Below, in pieces: positions 54,475 to 63,133 of a DNA stretch of 64,000 nucleotides; position 1 is the stretch's first letter; each line of letters begins with the position of its first letter. Below the pieces are notes generated by a model, which had not been told where the DNA came from, searched no databases, and worked only from the letters and a program-made list of their open reading frames with translations. This DNA comes from Aeromonas simiae (lineage in GTDB: Bacteria > Pseudomonadota > Gammaproteobacteria > Enterobacterales > Aeromonadaceae). Both the position numbers and the translations under genes were made by a program. The stretch spans positions 60,629-124,628 of the forward strand of contig NZ_CDBY01000049.1 of the NCBI RefSeq assembly GCF_000820125.1, in the 5' to 3' direction.

Positions 54475-55877
54475 GGGGTCACCTCTATGCCCTGCGCTTG
54501 CTGATAATGTCGGAATTGATCGATCTGCCCGGACAGCGCCATCAGGCGCGCGAGCGAGACCACGTATTGATAGGCCGCCGCCGAACGCTGGGTCTTGACC
54601 CCGGCCAACTGATTCTGGGCATCCACCACATCAAGAGAGGTGGAGAGCCCCTGGCCGAAGGCCTTGTCCCGCAACAGGACGTTCTCTTCGGCCAACTTCT
54701 GGGTCGATGAGAGGGAGTTGTACTCTTCCAGCGCCTGGCCCGCTTCGCGCCAGGTTTTCTCGACCAGCACCTCGAGATCGTGGCGGGTCTTGGCCTCCAG
54801 GTGATTGACCTGCAACTCGGCACTCTTGGCCGCCGCCACCGTATCGGAGCGACCATCGCGGCTCACCAGCGGCATGCTGACCCCGACGCCAACCATCCAG
54901 TCGGGCGCCATCTTGGCCGAGAGCGTGTCCTGCTCGTAGAGGTTGTAGTTACCGTAGAGGAACACCTCGGGGGCAAACTTGCCCTTCTCGGCCCGGATCA
55001 ACCCCTTGGCCTGCTCGCGCTTGGCCATCAACACCTTAAGACCTGGGTGTACTTCCAGGGTCTGGCTGACCAGGGGCGAAAGTTCGGGGGTGCGCTGGTT
55101 AATGAAAAGAGAGTTGGTCGGCTCGCTGCCATCGAGCTTGATCAGGCGATCGAGCGCCAGCTCGGCGATCTCCAGGCTGCGGCGCGACTTCTGGGTATCG
55201 ATACGCGCCCTGTCATAGGCCGATTGGGCGGAGAGCAGCTCCACTCTGGCTATCTGCCCCTGCGCCTCGAGCTTCTTGGCGTGATCGTAGTGACGGGCAA
55301 GCCCGGCCTCGATATCGGCACGGGTCTGCACCACTTGGCGCGCCAGCACCACGCCAAAATAGGTCTGGGAGAGGGTCTCGAAGCTGGCCTGCTGCTTGAC
55401 GGCCAGCATCTCCTTGGCTTCATCCACCTGAGCGGCACGGATATCCTGCGCCGCATCGATGCGTCCACCGGTGAACAGGGGCCAGAGTGCCTTGACCGAG
55501 CTGGTGACCACATTTTTCTCAGTCAGCGGCGTCACGAAGGCACTGGCGCCCCCCATCAGGTTGATGAGCGCTCCGCCCAGGGCGCTCTGACTCAGCCCTC
55601 GGACGGGATTGAGCGCCAGCATATCGAGTTCAACCGGATCGTCGAGCCGGGTGAAATTCGCCCCCACATCGATTTTGGGCAGGTACATGGCTTTGGCGGC
55701 CTCGCGCAGGGATTCTGCCCGCTCCACCCCGGCTCGCTCGGCGGCCAGCCCGTCGTCTTGCTGCAACACCCGGCTCCATGCCTCTGCAAACGAGACAGGC
55801 AGCGCCATTGGAGCCCCCCATGCATAGCAGCAGAGCAGCGTGGCACCGACTCTTGTGATGATTCGTCTACTCATCAT
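54471..55877 (-). CDS. TolC-like outer-membrane efflux protein
   Basis: A 468-residue protein with a signal peptide (ATLLCCYAWGAPMA) and the two repeated coiled-coil halves of the OEP family (LREAAKAMYLPKIDVGANFT and YNSLSSTQKLAEENVLLRDK). It is first in the four-gene export operon. Substrate is unknown. In E. coli the related yhiI-rbbA-yhhJ set has an ATPase, which is missing here. Confidence 0.85.
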   Translation of the reverse strand: MMSRRIITRVGATLLCCYAWGAPMALPVSFAEAWSRVLQQDDGLAAERAGVERAESLREAAKAMYLPKIDVGANFTRLDDPVELDMLALNPVRGLSQSALGGALINLMGGASAFVTPLTEKNVVTSSVKALWPLFTGGRIDAAQDIRAAQVDEAKEMLAVKQQASFETLSQTYFGVVLARQVVQTRADIEAGLARHYDHAKKLEAQGQIARVELLSAQSAYDRARIDTQKSRRSLEIAELALDRLIKLDGSEPTNSLFINQRTPELSPLVSQTLEVHPGLKVLMAKREQAKGLIRAEKGKFAPEVFLYGNYNLYEQDTLSAKMAPDWMVGVGVSMPLVSRDGRSDTVAAAKSAELQVNHLEAKTRHDLEVLVEKTWREAGQALEEYNSLSSTQKLAEENVLLRDKAFGQGLSTSLDVVDAQNQLAGVKTQRSAAAYQYVVSLARLMALSGQIDQFRHYQQAQGIEVTP

Positions 55878-56153
55878 GACCCTGTGTTTTGTTAATTTAT
55901 TGGGTGGAGCTTTTGCTCAAAATGAGCCCGCTATCATAACGCAAACTCGCCCGGCTCCGCAGCACAGAATATCCCTATGATTCACTCGACACCACACCCA
56001 TCCAATCGACTGATTTGCAAGCTATCCAGATATTGCAAGCCTTGAAGGGGATATTTTTCCTAAAAAAAGTTGCCTAACGCTCAAATACTAACCTTTTCTC
56101 CTGACTAAAAAATGCGTAATATACGCCGCCCTAAGCCGATAGTAACCGTAGTG

Positions 56154-57119
56154 ATGCAGATAGGTCCCCACATCCTGGATGCCCCCTTGATCGTCGCCCC
56201 CATGGCCGGCGTCACCGACCGGCCGTTTCGCGAACTCTGTTTGCGACTGGGTGCTGGCATGGCGGTCTCTGAGATGCTGTTGGCCAATCCGGATGTCTGG
56301 GATTCCCAGAAGACCCGCATGCGGATGGATCATGCTGCTGAAGTTGGTGTGCGCTCGGTCCAGATTGCCGGAGCCGACCCCGAGATGATGGCGTACGCCG
56401 CCCGCTACAACGTGGAGCATGGTGCGCAGATCGTCGACATCAACATGGGCTGCCCGGCGAAGAAGGTAAACAAGAAGTTGGCAGGTTCCGCCCTGCTGCG
56501 CTACCCCGATCTGGTCAGAGAAATCTGCCATACCGTGGTGAATGCAGTCGCAGTGCCTGTCACGCTGAAAATTCGCACAGGATGGGATCCGGATAACCGC
56601 AATGGCGTGGAGATCGCCCGAATCGCCGAAGATTGCGGTATCAAGGCCCTTGCCGTGCATGGTCGTACCCGAGCCTGCCTTTATAAAGGTAACGCGGAGT
56701 ACGACACCATCAGGGCGATTAAGCAGGCCGTATCGATTCCTGTTGTCGCCAATGGCGACATCGACAGCCCGGAAAAGGCTCGGTATGTCCTCGACTATAC
56801 CGGCGCTGACGCCGTGATGATCGGCCGCGCTGCACAAGGAAGACCCTGGATTTTCCGGGAAATCCGTCACTATCTGGCAACCGGTACCCTTCTGCCTCCG
56901 CCGCCACGGGCTGAGGTCAGGGCCCTGATGCTGGAGCACGTTGCCAACCTGCACCGTTTCTACGGTGACTATCTGGGGGCACGCATTGCTCGCAAGCATG
57001 TGGGCTGGTATTTGGAAGAAGAAGAGACGGGCCGAGAATTCCGCAGGTATTTCAATGGCCTGGAGTGTGCTGAGGCACAACTCGAGGCACTGGATGCCTA
57101 TTTCGATGGATTAGGTTAA
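56154..57119 (+). CDS. dusB: tRNA-dihydrouridine synthase B
   Basis: The 321-residue flavoenzyme has the FMN barrel with APMAGVTDRPFRELC, the catalytic cysteine in INMGCPAKKVNKKLAG and VHGRTRACLYKGNAEY. It reduces uridine to dihydrouridine in tRNA. The ATG at 56154 gives the family start MQIG; the frame is open back to 56112. fis follows after 25 bp, as in the dusB-fis operon of enterobacteria and vibrios. Confidence 0.95.
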   Translation: MQIGPHILDAPLIVAPMAGVTDRPFRELCLRLGAGMAVSEMLLANPDVWDSQKTRMRMDHAAEVGVRSVQIAGADPEMMAYAARYNVEHGAQIVDINMGCPAKKVNKKLAGSALLRYPDLVREICHTVVNAVAVPVTLKIRTGWDPDNRNGVEIARIAEDCGIKALAVHGRTRACLYKGNAEYDTIRAIKQAVSIPVVANGDIDSPEKARYVLDYTGADAVMIGRAAQGRPWIFREIRHYLATGTLLPPPPRAEVRALMLEHVANLHRFYGDYLGARIARKHVGWYLEEEETGREFRRYFNGLECAEAQLEALDAYFDGLG

Positions 57120-57144
57120 CGCATAACATAAGAGCCGACCGAAT

Positions 57145-57441
57145 ATGTTCGAACAAACCCTGACTTCTGATGCATTGGTAACGACCACTCACAATCACGC
57201 TGCCGAGCCGACCCAGCGCCCCCTGCGTGACTCTGTGCAACAGGCCCTGCGTAACTACCTGGCCCAGTTGAACGGTCAGGAAGTGGTGGATCTGTACGAT
57301 ATGGTCCTTTCCGAGGTCGAAGCTCCCATGCTGGACGTGATCATGCAGTACACCCGCGGTAACCAAACCCGCGCCGCCGTGATGATGGGGATCAACCGTG
57401 GCACCCTGCGCAAGAAGCTCAAGCGCTACGGCATGAACTAA
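57145..57441 (+). CDS. fis: DNA-binding protein Fis
   Basis: The 98-residue protein has the C-terminal helix-turn-helix [20 protein letters not shown], the same length as E. coli Fis. Fis bends DNA at rRNA promoters and at inversion and recombination sites. The core-genome order appears to stop here: the next genes on the plus strand expected in related genomes (purH-purD) are absent. Confidence 0.97.
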   Translation: MFEQTLTSDALVTTTHNHAAEPTQRPLRDSVQQALRNYLAQLNGQEVVDLYDMVLSEVEAPMLDVIMQYTRGNQTRAAVMMGINRGTLRKKLKRYGMN

Positions 57442-57467
57442 GCCATAAAAGCTAAGCTATTGAAAAT

Positions 57468-57501
57468 AAAGGTACTTTCATTTTAATGAAAGTGCCTTTT
57501 T
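57468..57501 (+). terminator. Terminator after dusB-fis
   Basis: AAAGGTACTTTCAT pairs with ATGAAAGTGCCTTT over TTTA (one G-U or mismatch), followed by TTTAG. Confidence 0.88.
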
Positions 57502-57504
57502 AGT

Positions 57505-57528
57505 TTTGAACCCACATTTGAACCCACA
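57505..57528 (+). repeat. Tandem 12-bp repeat after fis
   Basis: TTTGAACCCACA occurs twice in direct succession, immediately past the fis terminator. It marks the boundary between core genes and the AT-rich accessory segment. It may be an attachment-site-like junction. Confidence 0.55.
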
Positions 57529-57640
57529 CTTACCTAGCAAGGCTTTGTGGTTGATCGCTCCGATAAGGCGACAGTAAGTCATCGCTCCTCCTCTTAATCC
57601 CTTTCAAACGAAAACCATCATAGCCCTCTGTATCTACAAT

Positions 57641-57886
57641 TCATTTGTTCATTTCTTTAAGAGCTTCGCCTACAGTTAATACCTTCCAACCAACAGCCCT
57701 AGCCTGCTCAAGGTCTTGCTGAGCAATTGCGATCCCTCTTTTTTTATGAGGCCAAGCTATTTCCAATTCAGCTACGACGTCTTTGCCAGTGATGGATAAC
57801 TCATGACTTACGTGTGGCAAATGCATGTTCTTTTTTTCGTAAAACCGTAACAAACCATCAAGCGACTGATCAGCCACATCTCTCAC
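57641..57886 (-). pseudogene. Gene remnant, C-terminal fragment
   Basis: An 81-residue open frame (start GTG) reads ELEIAWPHKKRGIAIAQQDL and VGWKVLTVGEALKE. The frame continues upstream without start and meets a stop inside the MITE. Composition is AT-rich, unlike the neighbours. The sequence resembles the C-terminal nuclease-like end of some large helicases linked to defence loci. This likeness is weak and unverified. It is best read as the tail of a gene whose front was lost. Confidence 0.4.
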
Positions 57887-57903
57887 TTCAGCCCAACTAC
57901 TAA

Positions 57904-58012
57904 GGAAGGTGCGAATAAGTCATATGGCACGAGAGCATTTACTGGTAACCCATTGATATTAAATGACTAAAATTTTCATTTTTTGTTCGTGGGATACTTG
58001 TTCGCACTTTCC
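57904..58012. mobile_element. 109-bp MITE with IS5-type ends
   Basis: Terminal inverted repeats GGAAGGTGCGAATAAGT (57904-57920) and the complement of GGAAAGTGCGAACAAGT (57996-58012) match at 15 of 17 positions. They are flanked by a perfect 4-bp target duplication, CTAA at 57900-57903 and 58013-58016. These ends and the CTAA target are those of the IS5 family. There is no transposase inside, so it is a non-autonomous element. Confidence 0.82.
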
Positions 58013-58076
58013 CTAATGTTCCATCTTTAGTTGGGGTGTGGTCTTGTGTGTTTCGTGTAGTGGTTGGAATGGCCGA

Positions 58077-59096
58077 CTATTGGTAAGCCACCACAAACTG
58101 AACGAGGGCATTGGCCTGCCCCGGCGTGACCTGGCTGCGTGTTTGTAGGTAACGCACGGCAAACGGCAGGGTCAGGTTTGAGGCCGGAGCGCCGCGCCAT
58201 ACCTCTTGCCGGTTGTTAAGCGGCTGTGGCAGCAAGGCGCTATTGAGCAGCTGTACGCCTATCCCCGTGGCATTCTGCGCACCGGCTTGCAGCTGAATGA
58301 CCCCTTGTTGGGCGGCGTTGGCATAGTCTGGGTCGGCGCTGGCATTGAATTGCATGAGCACGGCATAGACGTTGCTGCAACTTTGCAGATGGATGTTGAA
58401 GTTGCGGCTGGCACTGCTACTACCGATCCCGGTGAATTGCTGGGCCTGCTGAGTGCCAAGGGGCACTGTGATGTTTTTTGAGTCGGTACTGACGGTACAG
58501 GTGGGGCCGACTATGTTGACACACAGGCCGTTGGTCAGTCGCGCTTCCACCACGGTCAAGTTATCGAAACGCACATTGCCCAACAGGGTGCCGGCGGGCA
58601 GACAGTACTGGCCCGTGGTCATGTTGCCCGTCTTCCAGAAGTCGACCCGGATCTTGGATGTGGCATCGAAGTAATAGTCTCCGATTGGAGCTTTCACTTC
58701 ACCATAGGGGCGAAAGTAGTTGGGGGTGTTGTAGAGGGCGGTATCACTCAGGCTGTAGCCAATGCCGGGTATCGTCGTGATGTTATAGATAGGTCCTTTT
58801 TCCGAGCTGCCGATGGCCGGAGCCGTGGCCCCCACCAGATTGCTGTAACCCGCACTCTCACTGCCGCTGCAGTTGCTCTTCCAGGAGGGGGTGCCATCCA
58901 TGCCGCCGATATCCCCCAGCCGTTGCCCCACCGCGGTGTTGATGCTATTGACCGTCAGCGAGGAGTTGGGGGCGCTGTAGCGAGCGGGGCCAACCAGTCC
59001 ATCTTTCCAACTACAGTTGGCCAGGGCAGCAGGGTTCCAACTCAGGGCCAGGAGGAGCGCGTAGCAGAGGGATGCCAGAGGGCGAGTGAGCGTCAT
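58077..59096 (-). CDS. Fimbrial tip adhesin-like protein
   Basis: A 339-residue protein with a signal peptide (LLLALSWNPAALA). The N-terminal half has paired cysteines (NCSWKDG, KSNCSGSES) and the C-terminal half is a pilin domain (VGPTCTVSTDSKNITVPLG, ALVQFVVAY). A lectin domain plus pilin domain is the plan of tip adhesins. It is last in the fimbrial operon and starts 2 bp after the usher stop. Confidence 0.8.
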   Translation of the reverse strand: MTLTRPLASLCYALLLALSWNPAALANCSWKDGLVGPARYSAPNSSLTVNSINTAVGQRLGDIGGMDGTPSWKSNCSGSESAGYSNLVGATAPAIGSSEKGPIYNITTIPGIGYSLSDTALYNTPNYFRPYGEVKAPIGDYYFDATSKIRVDFWKTGNMTTGQYCLPAGTLLGNVRFDNLTVVEARLTNGLCVNIVGPTCTVSTDSKNITVPLGTQQAQQFTGIGSSSASRNFNIHLQSCSNVYAVLMQFNASADPDYANAAQQGVIQLQAGAQNATGIGVQLLNSALLPQPLNNRQEVWRGAPASNLTLPFAVRYLQTRSQVTPGQANALVQFVVAYQ

Positions 59097-59098
59097 GA

Positions 59099-61609
59099 TT
59101 ACTCCTGATGGTCGGCAGTTAGGGGGAGACAGGTTTGGGGCTCGGCTATCAGGCTCAGACCCGCGGCGTCGGCGGGTAACTGGTAATTCAGCTGGCACTG
59201 CTGATGGACTTCGCCCCCCCAGCGCACATGCAGCTGGCCGCGCAGTTGGCTGACTCGGGCATAGAGCTGGCCTCCTTGGCCAACCGTTCCCACCTCTTGC
59301 CCCTGAGCATCCAACACCTGGGCACCGAATGGCGCGGGCTGTTGGTTGGCCAGGCGAGTGTCCAGTAGCAGGCCGTAGCCCACCTTGGTGGCGAACTGTA
59401 CCGGCACGGCGGCCCCCGCATCCGGCACCACCCATTGGCTGGTGGTCGAGAGTTCCACCGTGTCCAGGGTGCCTTGTGGATCGAGTTCGAGGTGATTGCG
59501 GCTGAAGGGGGTTAGATTGGGGGCTATGGCATAGCCCTCGTCGTTGATCGTTACCCCGGCCCAGCCGGTCAGCTTGGCTCCCGCCGCCTGAGGTGCCGCT
59601 ATGATGGCAAAGGTATCTCCCAGCTCAGGCACGGCCAGCCAACCGCCAGCATGGGCGACTATGGCCCCACGCACCCCTACTGAGTATTGCCGTTGTTGCT
59701 GGCTATCCTGACTCAGGCTGCCGTTGTAGTAGGCGTGGGATGAGCGGTAGCTGCCGTTGACGCCTAAGCCACTGACACTCTCACCCTGTTGCGGGGCTTG
59801 ATGGCTGGCGGTGAGGCCATAGCTGTACTGACTCTCTTCTCCGAAGGCGCCTGCCAGAGTGGTCTGCAGTTGGCTGCCGTTGGCGGGATCATGAGTCAAT
59901 TGCATAGTCACACTACCATTGAGGCCGCGGCTGCCCAGGGGCAGCGAGAGGGTGAGACCATAGAGCCAGTTGCGCTGACCTGTGCTCGTTTGGCTATGTT
60001 GGGCCGAGAGCTGATAGCCCAGATTGCCTAGCATGTCGCTGTAACCCAGTTGCAGGCTGGTCTCATCGGGCTGTGCTTGCCAATACCAGCTCCGGCTGCC
60101 GATCAGGTAGAGGCTACCTGAGCCCAGCGCCTGGTTGATACTGAGATCCAGCCGCTGCCGTTCATGCCACTGGCGGGTGAAATCCTGGTTCTGACCATAC
60201 AGCCGGGAGATGGCCTCCTGCAGACCGTAATACTCCTCATTGCTGGTGCGCGATGCGGTCAGCGACAGGTGGGTATCTGTGGTGGTCACTTGGCGTGAGA
60301 AGTTGGCCCGGTATTTTTCTCCCTGGCTGGAGCTATCTCGCTCGCTCAGGTTGGCGTGGGTCAGATCCAGGGAAAAGGCTCCCAGCGAGGTGTTGATGGC
60401 GCTGCCCACCAGCAAGGCTGAATACTCTTCCAGCAGCGAGAGGCCGCTGTAACCGGTCAGCAGGTTGCTGACGCCTTGTTGCAGGGTAAATTGGCCCAAC
60501 AGGGGGCGCTGGCCCTGCAAGGCGTCATCGCGCACCTCACCGAAGGTGGCATTGTAGAAGGTGGTGCCGGCTCGCACCATGCCAGGCACGGCGGCATAGG
60601 GCACACGAAACGCCTGGCGGCTGCCATCGGCCTCCTGGATGGTCACCTGCAGATCGCCGCCATAGCCGGTCGGGTAGAGGTCATCTATGACAAATGAGCC
60701 CGGTGGCACTGTGGTCTCGTATAGCAGGTAGCCATTCTGCTCTATGGTGACCTTGGCATGAGTGCGGGCTATGCCGCGGACTGTGGGGGCAAATCCCCGT
60801 TGCGACTCGGGCAACATGCGCGGGTCACTGCCCAGGTTGATGCCCTGATAGCTGACGGCATCGAAGAACTCCCCCGAACTCCAGCTCTGGCCCAGGGTCA
60901 GCCGTGAGCGCCAATCGGGCAGACTGCGCTGGGCATAGGTGGCAATATTGCTCCACGCCTCATCTTGGTCGCCTTGTTGCAGACTCGACTGGTGGCGCAG
61001 ACGCCAATTGCCCAGATTGGCGCCACCGTTGAGCCCCAGATAGCGGCTGGTGTAACTTTGCCCTGCATAGTCACTATGGTAGTCATTCAGGTCATAGCCC
61101 AGGCTGACCATTGGCTCGCCCCAGCTCCACTGCTCAGGGGGGACTCCGGCCCGGTCGGCGCGCAGTTGCAGGCTCTGGGGAATGTCCAGATGCAGGGCCA
61201 GCTCAGCGATGGCGTAGTGCCAACTGAGCTCCGGAGAGATCTGTTCTGGGGTGACGCACTCTGCCGGGTCTTGCAGTCGTTGGTTCAGGGCTGGAGTCAG
61301 TTGCTCGGTGTTGACATGCCCCTGGTTCAGCAATGCCATGTCTAGGCAGAGCTGGGGTTCCGCTTGGTCTGTCACCTGGCCTAGCCGCACCATCAGGCGC
61401 CCGCTCAGGTTCTGATTGATATAGATATCGCTGAGGTAACTCCCCGCGTAGAGCGGATTGCCCTTGTTGAATTGGCTGACATCTATGGCCTCCAGGTTGG
61501 GGTTAAGAAAGCCCGCATTGAAGGTCACCTCCTCGGCGGCTTCGCAGCTCATAGTCAACGCGATCAGCATCACCAGCAGCGGGGAAGGGCGTGACGCGCG
61601 CTTCAGCAT
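59099..61609 (-). CDS. Fimbrial outer-membrane usher
   Basis: The 836-residue usher has a signal peptide, an N-terminal PapC_N-like chaperone-binding domain (FNAGFLNPNLEAIDVSQFNKG), a beta-barrel core (LNGGANLGNWRLRHQSS and RGFAPTVRGIARTHAKV, the plug-flanking region) and a C-terminal domain (PFGAQVLDAQGQEVGTVGQGG). Ushers form the pore and order subunits. Confidence 0.93.
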   Translation of the reverse strand: MLKRASRPSPLLVMLIALTMSCEAAEEVTFNAGFLNPNLEAIDVSQFNKGNPLYAGSYLSDIYINQNLSGRLMVRLGQVTDQAEPQLCLDMALLNQGHVNTEQLTPALNQRLQDPAECVTPEQISPELSWHYAIAELALHLDIPQSLQLRADRAGVPPEQWSWGEPMVSLGYDLNDYHSDYAGQSYTSRYLGLNGGANLGNWRLRHQSSLQQGDQDEAWSNIATYAQRSLPDWRSRLTLGQSWSSGEFFDAVSYQGINLGSDPRMLPESQRGFAPTVRGIARTHAKVTIEQNGYLLYETTVPPGSFVIDDLYPTGYGGDLQVTIQEADGSRQAFRVPYAAVPGMVRAGTTFYNATFGEVRDDALQGQRPLLGQFTLQQGVSNLLTGYSGLSLLEEYSALLVGSAINTSLGAFSLDLTHANLSERDSSSQGEKYRANFSRQVTTTDTHLSLTASRTSNEEYYGLQEAISRLYGQNQDFTRQWHERQRLDLSINQALGSGSLYLIGSRSWYWQAQPDETSLQLGYSDMLGNLGYQLSAQHSQTSTGQRNWLYGLTLSLPLGSRGLNGSVTMQLTHDPANGSQLQTTLAGAFGEESQYSYGLTASHQAPQQGESVSGLGVNGSYRSSHAYYNGSLSQDSQQQRQYSVGVRGAIVAHAGGWLAVPELGDTFAIIAAPQAAGAKLTGWAGVTINDEGYAIAPNLTPFSRNHLELDPQGTLDTVELSTTSQWVVPDAGAAVPVQFATKVGYGLLLDTRLANQQPAPFGAQVLDAQGQEVGTVGQGGQLYARVSQLRGQLHVRWGGEVHQQCQLNYQLPADAAGLSLIAEPQTCLPLTADHQE

Positions 61610-61614
61610 GGCGA

Positions 61615-62331
61615 TTACTTATTCAGGGCGATCTGGTGCGCCTGCTGGGCACCATAATCATTGATGAGGCTGAAGTTTAGGGTCTGGGGCAGTGGAACCC
61701 GTAACTTGGCGGGTAGGGGTAGCCTCAAGTTGGCAAATGGGGCCACCATATCCCCTGAGAGTTCATGCCCGGCCAAGCGAACTGAACTCAAGGTCACATG
61801 GTAGGGCGTTGGATTGTGAACCGCGAGCACCGGTTCGCTGCTGGATTCCAGGTGCCATTGCAACTGCTCGGCGACCTTGGCCGGATCGGCCTTGAGACCC
61901 GCAGGGCGGAAGAAAAATTTCAGGCGGGAACGGACGGCAAACTGCAGGTAGTTTTCGTTGTTCTTGGCATCGGGTTGCGGTGGGATCTCCAAGAGATTGA
62001 ACCAGTAGAGGCTCTCCCTGTCCTGCGGCAGGGGGCTGCCGTTGTACATGATGCGCAATGTCTGACCGCTCTTGGCTTCGACCCGAGAGACAGGGGGAAG
62101 AATGATGAAGGGGGCCTTCTCCTGCTCGGGTTGCGAGAGTGTATTGCCGCTATCGATCCAGGATTGCACCAACGCCGGGCTGTCACCGGTATTGTTTAGT
62201 TGCAGGGTGATCTCTCGTTTGTCAGCCGGGTAAATGATGCGCGTACCGCTGATGACAATCCCAGCCTGGGCGACGAGGGGCAGTAACAGTAGGATCAAAG
62301 GCCAGACGTATCGGCGAACATTCCGGGACAT
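61615..62331 (-). CDS. Fimbrial periplasmic chaperone
   Basis: The 238-residue PapD-like chaperone has a signal peptide (ILLLLPLVAQA), the G1-type motif RLKFFFRPAGLK with subunit-binding basic residues, and TRIIYPADKREITLQLNN at the N-terminus. It caps pilin subunits by donor-strand complementation. It sits 5 bp before the usher. Confidence 0.93.
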   Translation of the reverse strand: MSRNVRRYVWPLILLLLPLVAQAGIVISGTRIIYPADKREITLQLNNTGDSPALVQSWIDSGNTLSQPEQEKAPFIILPPVSRVEAKSGQTLRIMYNGSPLPQDRESLYWFNLLEIPPQPDAKNNENYLQFAVRSRLKFFFRPAGLKADPAKVAEQLQWHLESSSEPVLAVHNPTPYHVTLSSVRLAGHELSGDMVAPFANLRLPLPAKLRVPLPQTLNFSLINDYGAQQAHQIALNK

Positions 62332-62364
62332 GAGCGGATACCTTGTTAAGTCGGCGGATTCGGC

Positions 62365-62410
62365 ACCAGAACGGCATAGCAGTGAGGGCTCCCGACTATG
62401 CCGTTCTGGT
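62365..62410 (-). other. Long hairpin between the major pilin and chaperone genes
   Basis: Perfect 15-bp arms (62365-62379 and 62396-62410) with a 16-nt loop and no T run lie between the pilin stop and the chaperone start. Such a hairpin could protect the pilin message and lower downstream expression, matching the need for many pilin copies. Confidence 0.6.
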
Positions 62411-62428
62411 TTACCGCTCAGAGTAGAC

Positions 62429-62965
62429 TCATTGATAGGTCAGGGTAAAGAAGGTATCTGCCTTGACTGCGCCCGCCGTCACGCCACCTAGGGCGGAATA
62501 GTATTCGGCGAAGTAGGTGAGGGTAGCTGCTCCGCCGGTAATATCGACCCACTGGGAGTTCTGGGCGGCCTGAGGTTGATTCAAGGCGATCTGGCTGAAG
62601 TCGGCATTGCTCAAGCCGACCTGCACATTGCCCGCACCAGATGGTGCTGTGTTCTTCAGTTTACCCGTGCTCATATCGGTGCCGCTACCCGGTTCGAAGT
62701 AGAGGGAAACCTTGCCGCTATTGGGGGTGCAGTTGGTCAAGTTGATGGCGATCGGGGTGCGGCCAGCCGTCGTTCCTGCTGCCGTCAAGGCATTGGCCGA
62801 TACGGTGGGGAGAACCACGGCGTGCTTACCGCCGGTACCTGAGGTGATATCGCAGGTGTTGGCGACTATGGTGCCCGTGATGTTGATTTCGCCATCAGTC
62901 GCGTGGCTTATCCTGGGCAGCAAAGCCAGGGCACTGATGAGCGCAAGACGCAGATTGAGTTGCAT
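62429..62965 (-). CDS. Major fimbrial subunit
   Basis: A 178-residue type 1-like pilin with a signal peptide ending LPRISHA. Two cysteines (VANTCDITS and LTNCTPNSG) form the pilin disulfide, and the C-terminus ends FFTLTYQ with the penultimate tyrosine. AGGAG precedes the ATG at 62965. First gene of the operon, with an IS3 element about 170 bp upstream. Confidence 0.9.
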   Translation of the reverse strand: MQLNLRLALISALALLPRISHATDGEINITGTIVANTCDITSGTGGKHAVVLPTVSANALTAAGTTAGRTPIAINLTNCTPNSGKVSLYFEPGSGTDMSTGKLKNTAPSGAGNVQVGLSNADFSQIALNQPQAAQNSQWVDITGGAATLTYFAEYYSALGGVTAGAVKADTFFTLTYQ

Positions 62966-63133
62966 GGTGTTTCTCCTGGCGTTGTATGGTGTCTGCGGGG
63001 TGACGCAGCACACTGTTCTGTTCAGTCGTTCTGTAATTGTTGCCTGCTTATAGGGCATCCCCGTCGAGCGGGGGGCAGGGAGAGGCGGTCTGACCTGCCG
63101 ATTAATTAAACAGCCACCAACCTTAACTGACTC

